A stretch of DNA of 64,000 bases from Paenibacillus melissococcoides. Its GTDB lineage: Bacteria > Bacillota > Bacilli > Paenibacillales > Paenibacillaceae. The position numbers and the translations under genes are program-made. This document shows, piece after piece, positions 44,511 to 53,148 of this stretch. The notes under the pieces are model-generated. The model was not told the DNA's origin and ran no database searches. It was given only the letters and a program-made list of their open reading frames with translations. The stretch spans positions 372,001 to 436,000 of the forward strand of contig CALYLO010000006.1 in the NCBI GenBank assembly GCA_944800085.1. The letters run 5' to 3'. Positions within the stretch are counted from its first letter, which is position 1; every line of letters starts with the position of its first letter.

Positions 44511-46469
44511 ATGACGGAACGTCTAGTCCATCACCAGCCAATCGAATCGGACAAGAAGGTTGCCGGGACGAACGGTCCAGTTCCGGACGGAACCTGGGAT
44601 CCGCAGCCTCTATCGCGGGACAGCTGGGTGCTGCAGCGGGATGTGAACGTTCACGACTTCCCTTATTTGCAGCCGCTCCTGCAAGCCGCCTACAAGGAAT
44701 GGACGGATGATCTGCCTGCCCGCGCCTGTGTCCTGCGAGGCCGGATGGCGTTATTCGACTATGGGGGCGAGTGGATGGCCGGCGACTCCGAATTAGCCGG
44801 CGAAGCTGCAAGCACAGGCGCAGCCGCAGCCGCGCTCCAGGAACGCAAGCTGGCCGTTCAGGCGGGATTCGGCTTCTTCTATGCCGCCTGCCCGCTGCTG
44901 AACAAGCGCGAGGAGAGCTTCGCGGCGATCGTTTGCCGATTGGACGAGGAGCCGGATGAATCGTTTTCCGCAGGCATGGATGCATGGGTTTATGGACTTC
45001 GAACGCTTTTTTACCGGCAATTCGAGCTGGTCTTTGTGGACGAGCTGGCGCGATCGCTGAGAACGGCGGAACGGGAGCTGAAGCGCCGCGACGTGCTGCA
45101 TGGGGCTATCCGGCATATGCATGACCGCATCAATGTCGATGCCGTATTGTCCCAGATTATGTCCAGTGTCGAACAGCTGGTTCCGGAAGCGCGGATCGAG
45201 GTCTTTTTGTCGCAGGATCACACCAGCTCGAATCCGAAGGTGAAGCCTTTGCTGTTCCAGCCGGGAAGCGACGGCGTCGTGCGTCAAGCCTTCATGAAGG
45301 GAGAAGTATGTTATGAACGTGACGGAGCGGACAGCGATACGGAAGTAGGGTTTGCGCTGTGCGGCAAGCAGGGAGCCTATGGCGTGATTAAGGTCAGCTT
45401 TCCCGGAATGGCGCCGGATCCTTCCGATGTGCAGCTGATTCAGCTTATTGTGGAGACGGCCGGCACGGCCTTCGAGAATGCCCGTCTTCATGAACAGGCC
45501 AATGAAGTCATACAGGAGCTGCGATTCATCAATGACTTGACGAAGCGCATCAATCAGAGCTTGCGGCTGCGGGATGTGTTCCATGACGCGACCCACGAGC
45601 TGCTGCGCGTGTTCCGGGCGGACTTTTGCATGTTGCTTCAATTGAACGAGGAACGGCAGTGCTATGAAGTGGTGTCCTGCAACATGGACGAATTCGATGA
45701 TGCGTATCTGTCCTTCGAGGAAGGATTGTTCGGTCATATGTATGTGGAGAAGGAGCCGGTCATCGTATCCGATATTGAGGTGGACGTGCCCGCGTCCATG
45801 CAGTTTTTCGAGAAGCTGAATTATCATTCCGTCATCGCCGCGCCTTTGTTCGGCAGCGGGGAGATGGTAGGCATCGTCGTTCTTGCCGATCGGCGCAAGC
45901 AATTCTTCACGTACGACAATTTCAAGCTGCTGCAGATGCTGGCGACCCACATCGGATTGGCGATCGCCAATGCGGCGCTCCATAGCAGGGTCAAGCATCT
46001 CGCCAACAAAGATCAGTTGACCGGGTTGTATGCGCGCCATTACTTGGACAAGCAGATTCATCGCCAGCAGAAGAACGATTTCTGCGGTTCGCTTATCGTC
46101 GTGGACATCGATTACTTCAAGCAAATCAATGACCGTTACGGCCACCAGGTGGGCGATAAAATATTGAATCAGGTCAGTCAAATTATTCGGAGTTCGATTC
46201 GCGAATCCGATATCGCGGCCCGTTGGGGCGGCGAGGAGCTGGCGGTCTATTTTCCGCAGCTCAGCATCAGCCAGACGATCCGGATTGCGGAACGGATTCG
46301 GACCCGGGTGGCCAACGAGACCGAACCGCAGGTCACCGTCTCCTGCGGCATCGCCGACTGGAGCTGGCAGGACGATGTGGTCAGTGTCGAATCGCTGTTC
46401 TATCGTGCCGATATGGCGCTCTATGAAGCGAAAGACAGCGGCCGGAATCAGATCCGCATCAGCACCTAG
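44511..46469 (+). CDS. dgcP: diguanylate cyclase with GAF domains (DgcP/YtrP-like)
   Basis: 652 residues. N-terminal region without a clear family, then two GAF-like sensory modules (about 195-320 and 340-480) and a C-terminal GGDEF domain. ARWGGEELAVY is the active site in the GGEEL form, and RESD five residues before it is a product-inhibition I-site; VVDIDYFKQINDRYGHQVGD is the metal/GTP loop. Makes cyclic di-GMP from two GTP. AAGGAG precedes ATG 44511. Its position next to rpsD is like that of ytrP (dgcP) in B. subtilis. A terminator follows. Confidence 0.88.
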   Translation: MTERLVHHQPIESDKKVAGTNGPVPDGTWDPQPLSRDSWVLQRDVNVHDFPYLQPLLQAAYKEWTDDLPARACVLRGRMALFDYGGEWMAGDSELAGEAASTGAAAAALQERKLAVQAGFGFFYAACPLLNKREESFAAIVCRLDEEPDESFSAGMDAWVYGLRTLFYRQFELVFVDELARSLRTAERELKRRDVLHGAIRHMHDRINVDAVLSQIMSSVEQLVPEARIEVFLSQDHTSSNPKVKPLLFQPGSDGVVRQAFMKGEVCYERDGADSDTEVGFALCGKQGAYGVIKVSFPGMAPDPSDVQLIQLIVETAGTAFENARLHEQANEVIQELRFINDLTKRINQSLRLRDVFHDATHELLRVFRADFCMLLQLNEERQCYEVVSCNMDEFDDAYLSFEEGLFGHMYVEKEPVIVSDIEVDVPASMQFFEKLNYHSVIAAPLFGSGEMVGIVVLADRRKQFFTYDNFKLLQMLATHIGLAIANAALHSRVKHLANKDQLTGLYARHYLDKQIHRQQKNDFCGSLIVVDIDYFKQINDRYGHQVGDKILNQVSQIIRSSIRESDIAARWGGEELAVYFPQLSISQTIRIAERIRTRVANETEPQVTVSCGIADWSWQDDVVSVESLFYRADMALYEAKDSGRNQIRIST

Positions 46470-46517
46470 CATACGGTGCTCCTGATGAATAATCCCAATT
46501 CAAGCGTGAGACGATAG

Positions 46518-46547
46518 AAGAGATGGGCGATCAATGCCCATCTCTTT
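46518..46547 (+). terminator. terminator after the diguanylate cyclase
   Basis: AAGAGATGGGC and GCCCATCTCTT, 11 bp perfect, 7-base loop, then TT. Confidence 0.8.
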
Positions 46548-46624
46548 CTATTTCGGTAAATCGCCCCCTTTTTTTTAGGGGCATTTGCAAATTTTGTGGC
46601 GACAAAAGAAGGGGAGGATTCGTT

Positions 46625-47422
46625 ATGGGCGGGAAGATAGGCCGGGGGCGAAGATGCGCCTTGCTGTCCGCAGTGTGTGGCGGATTCGTCATCCTGCTGC
46701 ATGGGTGCGGAGTAACCGCCAATCCCGATGATATGCTGAACCGTGCCCTGAGCGGAGTCGGGGGCCAGGATCAAGTGCGGTTCGAAGGCTTGGCCGAGAT
46801 CTGCGTCGGCGAGGACATGCTGCTGACCAAGCAATTCCGGTATGAAGGAGAGATGAAGCAGTACAAGGGCGTCCATATGAAGCTGAGCGCCGATATGGAT
46901 CAGAGGACGACCGCCAAACGCTGGAATCCGGTAGCGCAGATGGATCAATTGCTGCGAATGGGGAATAAGCAGGTCTCCTTCCTGCCTGAAGCGGACGCGC
47001 GTGTCGGGGCGAAGGGAACAACCGGTCAGGAGAACAAGGCGGAGCAAGAAGGGAGAGACCTGGTTCCGCTGCAAGTCACATTGTCCAACGAGGAAGCGAA
47101 GCGAATCTATATCAACCAGTTGGAGGAGGATTATAAACGGATCATTATCCCCTCGGAGCCGTACCAGAAAATACGCCGTTCGCTGAGCGAACAGGAACGG
47201 AATAAATTGGATGCGGAGCTGAAATCGATCGTGGACCGCAGCCGGGCCGACCTGGATCAAAAGCTGAAGGACGCCAGCATCGCCGGACGTTACGTCGTCT
47301 GGGTGGAACGGCGCCATTCCTTGCCTGTCATCCTGGAAGGATGGTTAACGGCCGGCTACAATGACAACGGCAAGGAACGGCGGGAGACCGTTCATACGAA
47401 GACGCGGTTCACTTATAAGTGA
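46625..47422 (+). CDS. predicted lipoprotein of unknown function
   Basis: 265 residues with a lipoprotein signal peptide: basic start, hydrophobic stretch ALLSAVCGGFVILL and lipobox LHGC, so Cys27 or so would be acylated. The mature part is hydrophilic, with a beta-rich first half (DQVRFEGLAEICVGEDMLLT) and a helical Lys/Glu-rich second half; no known domain recognised. GGGGAGG lies 7 bases before ATG 46625. It is placed between the cyclase terminator and the aminopeptidase gene. Extracellular face of the membrane is the expected location. Confidence 0.75.
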   Translation: MGGKIGRGRRCALLSAVCGGFVILLHGCGVTANPDDMLNRALSGVGGQDQVRFEGLAEICVGEDMLLTKQFRYEGEMKQYKGVHMKLSADMDQRTTAKRWNPVAQMDQLLRMGNKQVSFLPEADARVGAKGTTGQENKAEQEGRDLVPLQVTLSNEEAKRIYINQLEEDYKRIIIPSEPYQKIRRSLSEQERNKLDAELKSIVDRSRADLDQKLKDASIAGRYVVWVERRHSLPVILEGWLTAGYNDNGKERRETVHTKTRFTYK

Positions 47423-47480
47423 CGCCGCGGCCTCCCGAGGCTTCCCGGCCGATCCGCTGGCCGCCAATCGAGAGTCGGCG

Positions 47481-47509
47481 CTGACTTCGATAAGCGCTCA
47501 TGTTACAAT
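47481..47509 (+). promoter_or_regulatory. candidate promoter of the M29 aminopeptidase
   Basis: CTGACT (47481-47486), 17 bases, TACAAT (47504-47509), 47 bases before the start. Confidence 0.5.
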
Positions 47510-47555
47510 GGGAAAGGTTTCATCATTTTATCGGCCGACCGAGGAGGAACATGAC

Positions 47556-48671
47556 ATGAAAGACCCAAGATTGCAGAAGCTCGCCCAGAACTTGGTTGGA
47601 TATTCCATTAATGTGCAGCCAGGTGAAAATGTGCTGATTGAGATGATCGGCTCCGAGCGCGAGCTGGTGACGATGCTGGTAGATGAAGTCGCCGCGCGGG
47701 GCGGCCGCCCGTTCGTGCAGCTGACCGATCGGAAAGTGCTGCGCTCGCTGATCAAGAACGCGTCTGAGGAACAGATGAAGACGTGGCGGGAGTATGATTT
47801 GCTCCGGATGCAGAACATGCAGGGATATATCGGGATTCGCGCCGGGGAGAACGCGAACGAAATGTCCGATATCCCGGAAGACAAAATGAAGCTGTATGAT
47901 GCTATCTATTCGCATCCGGTACATATGGAAGAGCGCGTCAAGCGCACGAAGTGGGTCGTGCTTCGTTATCCGAACGCTTCGATGGCCCAGCTGGCCAACA
48001 CGTCGACGGAAGCGTTCGAAGATTTTTACTTCGATGTGTGCAATCTCGATTACTCCAAGATGGACAAGGCGATGGAGTCGCTGAAGGCGCTGATGGACCG
48101 CACGGACAAGGTCCGCCTTACCGGTCCGGGAACCGACCTGACGTTCTCGATCCGGGGCATCGGGTCAGTCAAATGCTCGGGACAGAACAATATTCCGGAT
48201 GGCGAGGTCTATACCGCGCCTGTCCGCGATTCCGTCAATGGTACGTTGACCTACAATACGCCATCGATTTATAACGGCTTCACCTTTGAGAATATCTCGT
48301 TCCGGTTCGAGAATGGCAAAATTGTGGAGGCGACGAGCAATGATACGGCCCGGATCAACCATATTCTCAATGCGGACGAAGGCGCGCGCCATATCGGGGA
48401 ATTCGCCATCGGCGTCAACCCGTATATTTTGCATCCGATGAAGGATACACTGTTCGATGAGAAGATTGCGGGCAGCATCCACTTTACGCCGGGTCAAGCC
48501 TATGAGACGGCGGACAACGGCAACCGTTCCTCGATCCATTGGGACCTTGTGCTGATCCAGCGTCCGGAATATGGCGGAGGGGAAATGTATTTCGACGATG
48601 TTCTCGTGCGCAAAGACGGCCGATTTGTCATCCCTGAGCTGGAGTGCTTGAATCCGGAGCACCTCAAATAA
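47556..48671 (+). CDS. M29-family metalloaminopeptidase (AmpS/aminopeptidase T)
   Basis: 371-residue cytosolic aminopeptidase with a two-metal site. Family features: GYSINVQPGENVLIEMIGSE at the N-terminus, RMQNMQGYIGIRAGENANEM, GPGTDLTFSIRG, then IPDGEVYTAPVRDSVNG, whose Glu is a metal ligand. GEFAIGVNPYI and SSIHWDLVLIQRPEYGGGEM close the C-terminal half and bring further metal-binding residues. ATG 47556 has GGAGG upstream. Broad-specificity peptide turnover is the usual role. It is followed by the HPr-like gene after 120 bases. Confidence 0.92.
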   Translation: MKDPRLQKLAQNLVGYSINVQPGENVLIEMIGSERELVTMLVDEVAARGGRPFVQLTDRKVLRSLIKNASEEQMKTWREYDLLRMQNMQGYIGIRAGENANEMSDIPEDKMKLYDAIYSHPVHMEERVKRTKWVVLRYPNASMAQLANTSTEAFEDFYFDVCNLDYSKMDKAMESLKALMDRTDKVRLTGPGTDLTFSIRGIGSVKCSGQNNIPDGEVYTAPVRDSVNGTLTYNTPSIYNGFTFENISFRFENGKIVEATSNDTARINHILNADEGARHIGEFAIGVNPYILHPMKDTLFDEKIAGSIHFTPGQAYETADNGNRSSIHWDLVLIQRPEYGGGEMYFDDVLVRKDGRFVIPELECLNPEHLK

Positions 48672-48791
48672 GAGGAATTCGTTGATTCGCCGCATGTTTT
48701 TGCGGATTTATTCTTGCGTCAAGCGTCTCATTCACGGTATGATGGAAACGTAAGGAGACCGACCGAACTAATTGATGACGGAGGGATTTCG

Positions 48792-49034
48792 ATGTCCAAT
48801 AACACGGCAATTGTGGAAATCTCACAAGCAGCGAACAAATTCAGATCTTCGATAGTCTTGCAGGCCGACAACAAATACATTGATGTTAAGAGCATTTTGG
48901 GCCTGTTCACGACCTTGGTGGGCAACCAGAAGTACGAGCTTCACGTCCATGGGCCGGATGCGGATGAAGCGAAGGCAGCGATGGCGGAAGTATTCAAGAA
49001 GCATGGATTGGACGTTTCCGTGGTAGCGGAATAA
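48792..49034 (+). CDS. HPr-like protein lacking the phosphorylatable histidine
   Basis: 80 residues alignable by eye with HPr/Crh from their residue 25 or so onwards: AANKFRSSIVLQADNKYIDV, then KSILGLFTTL, which carries the Ser46-type site of HPr kinase, and DADEAKAAMAEVF. The N-terminal strand and the His15 loop (GIHARPA in HPr) are missing or replaced by MSNNTAIVEIS. It could therefore not relay phosphate in the PTS, but might be Ser-phosphorylated like Crh and serve CcpA. GGAGGG stands 6 bases before ATG 48792. Single gene with no PTS partner nearby. Confidence 0.78.
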   Translation: MSNNTAIVEISQAANKFRSSIVLQADNKYIDVKSILGLFTTLVGNQKYELHVHGPDADEAKAAMAEVFKKHGLDVSVVAE

Positions 49035-49212
49035 CAGCGAGAGCCGGGGCAGAATGTTCCGGCTCTTTCTATATCTAGATTGACATATAGCGGCTTGCGC
49101 AGGCTGCACGGCATGGACAGAAGTTCGTCATGCATCTTGTGTTACCCGTCATGATCGTCTAATATTAGAGTTAGAACAATCGTGACTTCGAGTCATAGGG
49201 GGGAAACCAGGC

Positions 49213-49503
49213 ATGTCTTCGTCGAATGTGTTGCAACAGCTAAGTGACAGGGCGCTCACTCTGCTAGAAGCGGATGCGCATCAAATAGAGAAACTCATCC
49301 AGGTCCAGATGGAGAACTTGGCGACGCGTTACTGCCCTCTCTATGAGGAAGTATTGGATACGCAAATGTATGGTTTTTCTCGGCAGGTTGACTTCGCCGT
49401 TCGAGCCGGACTGGTGGAGGAAAGCGTTGGCAAGCAGCTCGTCAGCAAGCTGGAACGCAATCTGGCTACCTTGTATGAGGCGTTGAACAAGGCTACTCAA
49501 TAA
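49213..49503 (+). CDS. ylaN: YlaN family protein (DUF1507)
   Basis: 96 residues, all-helical. The diagnostic stretch is RYCPLYEEVLDTQMYGFSRQ followed by VDFAVRAGLV, nearly the same as in Bacillus YlaN. YlaN binds Fe(II) and affects Fur-controlled iron homeostasis in Bacillus and Staphylococcus. GGGGGG (AGGGGGGAAACC) is the SD. ylaN lies near ftsW here (1.8 kb away) as it does in B. subtilis. A strong terminator ends it. Confidence 0.92.
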   Translation: MSSSNVLQQLSDRALTLLEADAHQIEKLIQVQMENLATRYCPLYEEVLDTQMYGFSRQVDFAVRAGLVEESVGKQLVSKLERNLATLYEALNKATQ

Positions 49504-49539
49504 TTGCTATCGTGGAACGGCGGTATCCGCGAACACGGG

Positions 49540-49570
49540 AAGGCCCGGGATGTTATATCCCGGGCCTTTT
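49540..49570. terminator. bidirectional terminator of ylaN and the exchanger gene
   Basis: AAGGCCCGGGAT and ATCCCGGGCCTT form a perfect 12-bp stem, 5-base loop, followed by TT; it stands between convergent stops. Confidence 0.8.
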
Positions 49571-49595
49571 GAGTGCAGTCTCGCTTCTGCTCGGC

Positions 49596-50660
49596 CTAGA
49601 CAAGGTAGAAGGATACCCCCAGAATGACATAGACGGCGAGCAGCAGCAGACCTTCATACCAGTTCGTTCGTCCGTCCTGGGAGATCGATTTGGCGATGAA
49701 TACCGCTACCCCGATCGCGATCATCTCCAGCGTCGTGAACACGATGTCCATCGTCTGCCCGAACAGCGTGCTCACGAATACGAGCACGGGAGCGACAAAG
49801 AGCGCGATTTGCAGACTGCTGCCGATCGCGATCTCCACGGCGGCCCCGATCTTGTTCTTCATGGCCATCATGACGGCGGCGCTGTGCTCTGCGGCATTGC
49901 CGACAATGGCGATAACGAAGGCTCCGACGAACAGCTCCGACAAGCCGAATTGCGCCGTGAACGTATCCAGCGTCCCGACAAGCCATTCACTGACGAAAGC
50001 AACCATGACCGTGGAGATGACGAGGTAGAGCACGGATTTCCCTTTTGACCACTGCGGCTCCTCTTCCGCCTGTTCCTCCGACCGCTCTGATTCTTCCGTC
50101 AGCATCTCCTTATGCGTGACCATGGAGAACAGAATCCAGAGCAAATAAGCGGCGATCAGAATTCCGGCCACGACCAGGCTCAAGACTACAGTACCCGTCT
50201 CGCTGAGGGAATGGGTCGTGAAGAAGGCGGCAGGCACGAACAGCGCGATCACGGCCAATATCATCAGCGAGCCGTTCATACCGGCCAGGTTGGCGTTGAA
50301 CGTCTGCACCTTATACTTGATCCCTCCGACAAGCACGCTCAATCCGAGCACAAGCAGGAGGTTGCCGATGATGGCGCCGGTCAGGCTCGCCTTGACCATG
50401 TCGAACAACCCTTCCCTCACCAGGAAAATCGCGATGATGAGTTCAGCCGCATTGCCGAAGGTCGCATTCAGGAATCCGCCCAGGCGCTGGCTCGCATAAT
50501 GCGAGACGGCCTCGGTCGACCGGCCGAGGAATCCGGCCACGAACACAATCGCCACGGCGGACAGGGCGAATTGAAGCGTCATGTTCCAGGATAAGTAATG
50601 TCCGGCTGCGCTTAGGATGAAGGTCAGCCAGAGGATAATGAAGAACAACCGTTTTCCCAA
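49596..50660 (-). CDS. calcium/proton exchanger (CaxA/YfkE family)
   Basis: 354-residue antiporter with 11 hydrophobic segments in two repeats. The two alpha-repeat signatures are FGNAAELIIAIFLVREG and VGNAAEHSAAVMMAMKNK, whose Glu residues bind Ca2+. A Glu-rich cytosolic loop (EESERSEEQAEEEP) separates the halves, typical of Cax proteins. Start is TTG 50660, with GGGGTG upstream. Expels Ca2+ in exchange for H+. Single-gene unit. Confidence 0.92.
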   Translation of the reverse strand: MGKRLFFIILWLTFILSAAGHYLSWNMTLQFALSAVAIVFVAGFLGRSTEAVSHYASQRLGGFLNATFGNAAELIIAIFLVREGLFDMVKASLTGAIIGNLLLVLGLSVLVGGIKYKVQTFNANLAGMNGSLMILAVIALFVPAAFFTTHSLSETGTVVLSLVVAGILIAAYLLWILFSMVTHKEMLTEESERSEEQAEEEPQWSKGKSVLYLVISTVMVAFVSEWLVGTLDTFTAQFGLSELFVGAFVIAIVGNAAEHSAAVMMAMKNKIGAAVEIAIGSSLQIALFVAPVLVFVSTLFGQTMDIVFTTLEMIAIGVAVFIAKSISQDGRTNWYEGLLLLAVYVILGVSFYLV

Positions 50661-50826
50661 AACATCACCCCTACTAAATTCATAATAACGTGAAATCGTC
50701 CGATATTTAATATAACCAACCGCATCGAGATCGTAAACAAAAATTACTGTCGTTGCTTGTCATCAGGTGTTTGCTTTCAAGATTGGGGATCGGTACAATA
50801 AAGATAAGAGAGAAAGGAGGATGACG

Positions 50827-51213
50827 ATGGCAGAGGAGCAACTGAATACCCATGAAGGGAATATTCGCATATCGGACGATGTCGTCGCCACAATCGCAGG
50901 TCTCGCTGCGCTGGAAACTCCAGGTGTTGCCGCTATGTCCGGAGGGCTGTCCGAAGGATGGGCGAAGCGCTTGAGCGGCCGCAACGTGCAAAAGGGTGTC
51001 TCCGTGGAAGTGGGCCAAGTGGAAGCGGCCATAGATTTGAGAGTTATCATTATGTACGGAATGCCGATACAGGAAGTATGCCGCCAGCTGCAGATGAGTG
51101 TGCGGGAAGCGGTGCAGAACATGACGGGCTTGAATGTGGTTGAAGTCAACGTCAAAGTGGAAGGCGTCGCATTCAAGGATGAGGAATTGGACGAAATGCC
51201 GCGCATCAAATAG
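50827..51213 (+). CDS. Asp23/Gls24-family envelope stress protein
   Basis: 128 residues of the Asp23 domain: IRISDDVVATIAGLAALETP, then GVAAM, and the second half EAAIDLRVIIMYGMPIQEVC and TGLNVVEVNVKVEGVAF. Members localise near the membrane and take part in cell-envelope or alkaline stress. ATG 50827 is 6 bases behind AGGAGG; an ATG at 50821 directly abuts the SD. Convergent with ftsW, with which it shares a terminator. Confidence 0.88.
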   Translation: MAEEQLNTHEGNIRISDDVVATIAGLAALETPGVAAMSGGLSEGWAKRLSGRNVQKGVSVEVGQVEAAIDLRVIIMYGMPIQEVCRQLQMSVREAVQNMTGLNVVEVNVKVEGVAFKDEELDEMPRIK

Positions 51214-51249
51214 TCATTATGAAGGTATGGGCATCAATGCATGGGAACA

Positions 51250-51289
51250 AAAAAGACTACACGGACCGAAGCGGCCGGTAGTCTTTTTT
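51250..51289. terminator. shared terminator overlapping the ftsW stop
   Basis: AAAAAGACTAC (51250-51260) pairs with GTAGTCTTTTT (51278-51288), with CGG/CCG in the loop. The ftsW stop codon (51257-51259) is inside the stem. Confidence 0.75.
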
Positions 51290-52507
51290 GTTGGAACGGC
51301 GGGGGACCGATTGACCGGTCTCCTTCTTCTGCTGCACGCGGTTGTATTCCCGCGAGACGCTGAGCAATATTCCGACGCTGACCATCGTAATGAACAGGGA
51401 AGATCCTCCGTAACTAATGAACGGCATGGTGACCCCCGTAATCGGAATTGTGCGCGTGACGCCGCCGATATTGATGAAGGCCTGAACGGCGATGATGCCG
51501 ACAATGCCTATGCTTACGAGCGTGCCGTAAATGTCCGGGCAGCGCAGCGCAATCAGGATGCCGCGCCAGATGAAGCATATATAGACGAGCAAAAAGATGA
51601 CGGTTCCGATAAAGCCCAATTCCTCCGCGATGATCGCGAAGATAAAGTCATTGTACGGATAAGGCAGGTACAACAGCTTCTGAATGCTCTGCCCGAAGCC
51701 GGCTCCCGTCCAGCCGCCATGCGCGATCGCCTTCAAGGAATGGAGCAGATTGTAGCTGGCCGCCTGCGAATCGTGGAACGGATCGAGCCAGGATTGCACC
51801 CGGGCCATCTTGTAGCCGCCCGACAGCTTGTCCGGCATGAACAGCATGCTCAAGCCGAGCACGACGAGCACGCCGACGATGCCGACGAGCAGGCAATTCA
51901 TAATATGCTTCAGGTTCGCTCCTCCGGCGATGACGATAACTCCGGCGCATGCCGTCAGTATCATCGCGCCGCCCATATCGGGCTGCAGCATAATCAGGCC
52001 GACGACGAATCCGACAATGATCATGACCGGGAACAGTCCGGTGCGGAAGTCGCGGAATTTCTCCCCCTTCTTGGCGATCAAGGCCGACAAATACAGCACG
52101 ACCGCGATCTTCGCCAATTCGGTAGGCTGAATGCCTAGGCCGCCAATATTTAACCAGCTTCGCGCTCCGTTCACATTCTCCGCCGCGAACGGGACGATAA
52201 TTAGCATGAGGACAGTGACTATGAATAACGGAATGAACAGTATTTTGTAGGCCGTATAACGGATGTTCATGGCGAACAGCATAGCCACGAAGCCTAAGCC
52301 AGCCCACATCAGCTGCCGCTTGGCGAAGTAGAAGGAATCATAATCATACCTCGAGGATACGGCAGCCAGACTTGAGCTTGAACTGAATACCATCACGACG
52401 CCGAACCCGACAAGCAGCAGGGTCAGCACCAGCAGAATAAAATCAGGCGATCCCTTGCCCGTGCTTGGCGGGTTCTTCGATTGACTGGGTCTGTGCGGTC
52501 TGTTCAA
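51257..52507 (-). CDS. ftsW: SEDS-family peptidoglycan polymerase FtsW/SpoVE
   Basis: 416 residues with ten membrane helices. SEDS hallmarks are visible: NGARSWLNIGGLGIQPTELA, LQPDMGGAMILTACAGV, YNDFIFAIIAEELGFIGTVI and TGVTMPFISYGGSSLFITM. Such proteins polymerise lipid II at the septum with a cognate class B PBP. Basic tail and head are cytosolic. TTG 52507 follows AAAGGTACATTCCC. It stands 12 bases behind yugN in one operon. FtsW and its sporulation paralogue SpoVE cannot be told apart by eye; nearness to ylaN favours ftsW. Confidence 0.9.
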   Translation of the reverse strand: MNRPHRPSQSKNPPSTGKGSPDFILLVLTLLLVGFGVVMVFSSSSSLAAVSSRYDYDSFYFAKRQLMWAGLGFVAMLFAMNIRYTAYKILFIPLFIVTVLMLIIVPFAAENVNGARSWLNIGGLGIQPTELAKIAVVLYLSALIAKKGEKFRDFRTGLFPVMIIVGFVVGLIMLQPDMGGAMILTACAGVIVIAGGANLKHIMNCLLVGIVGVLVVLGLSMLFMPDKLSGGYKMARVQSWLDPFHDSQAASYNLLHSLKAIAHGGWTGAGFGQSIQKLLYLPYPYNDFIFAIIAEELGFIGTVIFLLVYICFIWRGILIALRCPDIYGTLVSIGIVGIIAVQAFINIGGVTRTIPITGVTMPFISYGGSSLFITMVSVGILLSVSREYNRVQQKKETGQSVPRRSNKKDYRPLRSV

Positions 52508-52519
52508 GGGAATGTACCT

Positions 52520-52870
52520 TTAGGCGCTAAGAAGCGCTTGCTTCAGCTCATTCAGCTTCTGGGCGGCATTATTCACGATCGGCTGCGGGATCGGAGCTTC
52601 GTAATCCAGTCCATGCGGGAAGGAGGCTCGGCCCATGTATACCGCCTCGATGGCGAGGATCGTATCGGGCTTCTCCAGCTTCCCTTCCTTCACGCGGGTA
52701 TTGATGCGCAGAAAGTAGTCTTCGCCGTTCTTCTTATCTTCAATTTTCAAATCGTATGTAGACCGGTAATATTCCCACTGCCAGCGGATAAAACCGAGAT
52801 TCTCCGTTACCTCATCCAGGTAGGCCAGATCCGATTCGAGGCCGATGAGGCCGGTGTTGTCAATAATCAT
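52520..52870 (-). CDS. yugN: YugN-like family protein
   Basis: 116 residues. Recognised by LDEVTENLGFIRWQWEYYRS, TYDLKIED, YFLRI and ASFPHGLDYEAPIPQ, the conserved layout of YugN proteins, whose function is unknown. AAGGAGG precedes ATG 52870 by 9 bases. First gene of a two-gene operon with ftsW. No signal peptide or membrane segment. Confidence 0.8.
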   Translation of the reverse strand: MIIDNTGLIGLESDLAYLDEVTENLGFIRWQWEYYRSTYDLKIEDKKNGEDYFLRINTRVKEGKLEKPDTILAIEAVYMGRASFPHGLDYEAPIPQPIVNNAAQKLNELKQALLSA

Positions 52871-53076
52871 GCATCTATTCCTCCTTCATATCGTTCCTAT
52901 TCATCTTCATCATGTGCAATCGGTTACCTCTTACTCATGATAGTATGTTTCCCAGGCTTGCGCAAGACATCGCTTGCGGGGGAGCGGATTGTTCAAAATT
53001 GAGGCAAAGGCGGCATCGAACGAATCGGACGGCTTGAAACGGAGCAAAAGGGGCCTCGCAGATCCGGCTTTTATGG

Positions 53077-53098
53077 TACAATATAGAAAACGTTCACA
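53077..53098 (+). promoter_or_regulatory. TACAAT box with cre-like site before the M20 gene
   Basis: TGGTACAAT is an extended -10 (hexamer 53077-53082). AGAAAACGTTCACA at 53085-53098 fits the cre consensus with one mismatch and would cover the transcription start. Confidence 0.4.
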
Positions 53099-53148
53099 AA
53101 CGGATAAGGATTTCGGAATCTAATCATGACAGATAAGGGGAATGGCTT

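Noticed and set aside
44793..46472. 559-codon open frame on the minus strand
   Set aside because: Antisense to the diguanylate cyclase, which has full GAF and GGDEF motifs.
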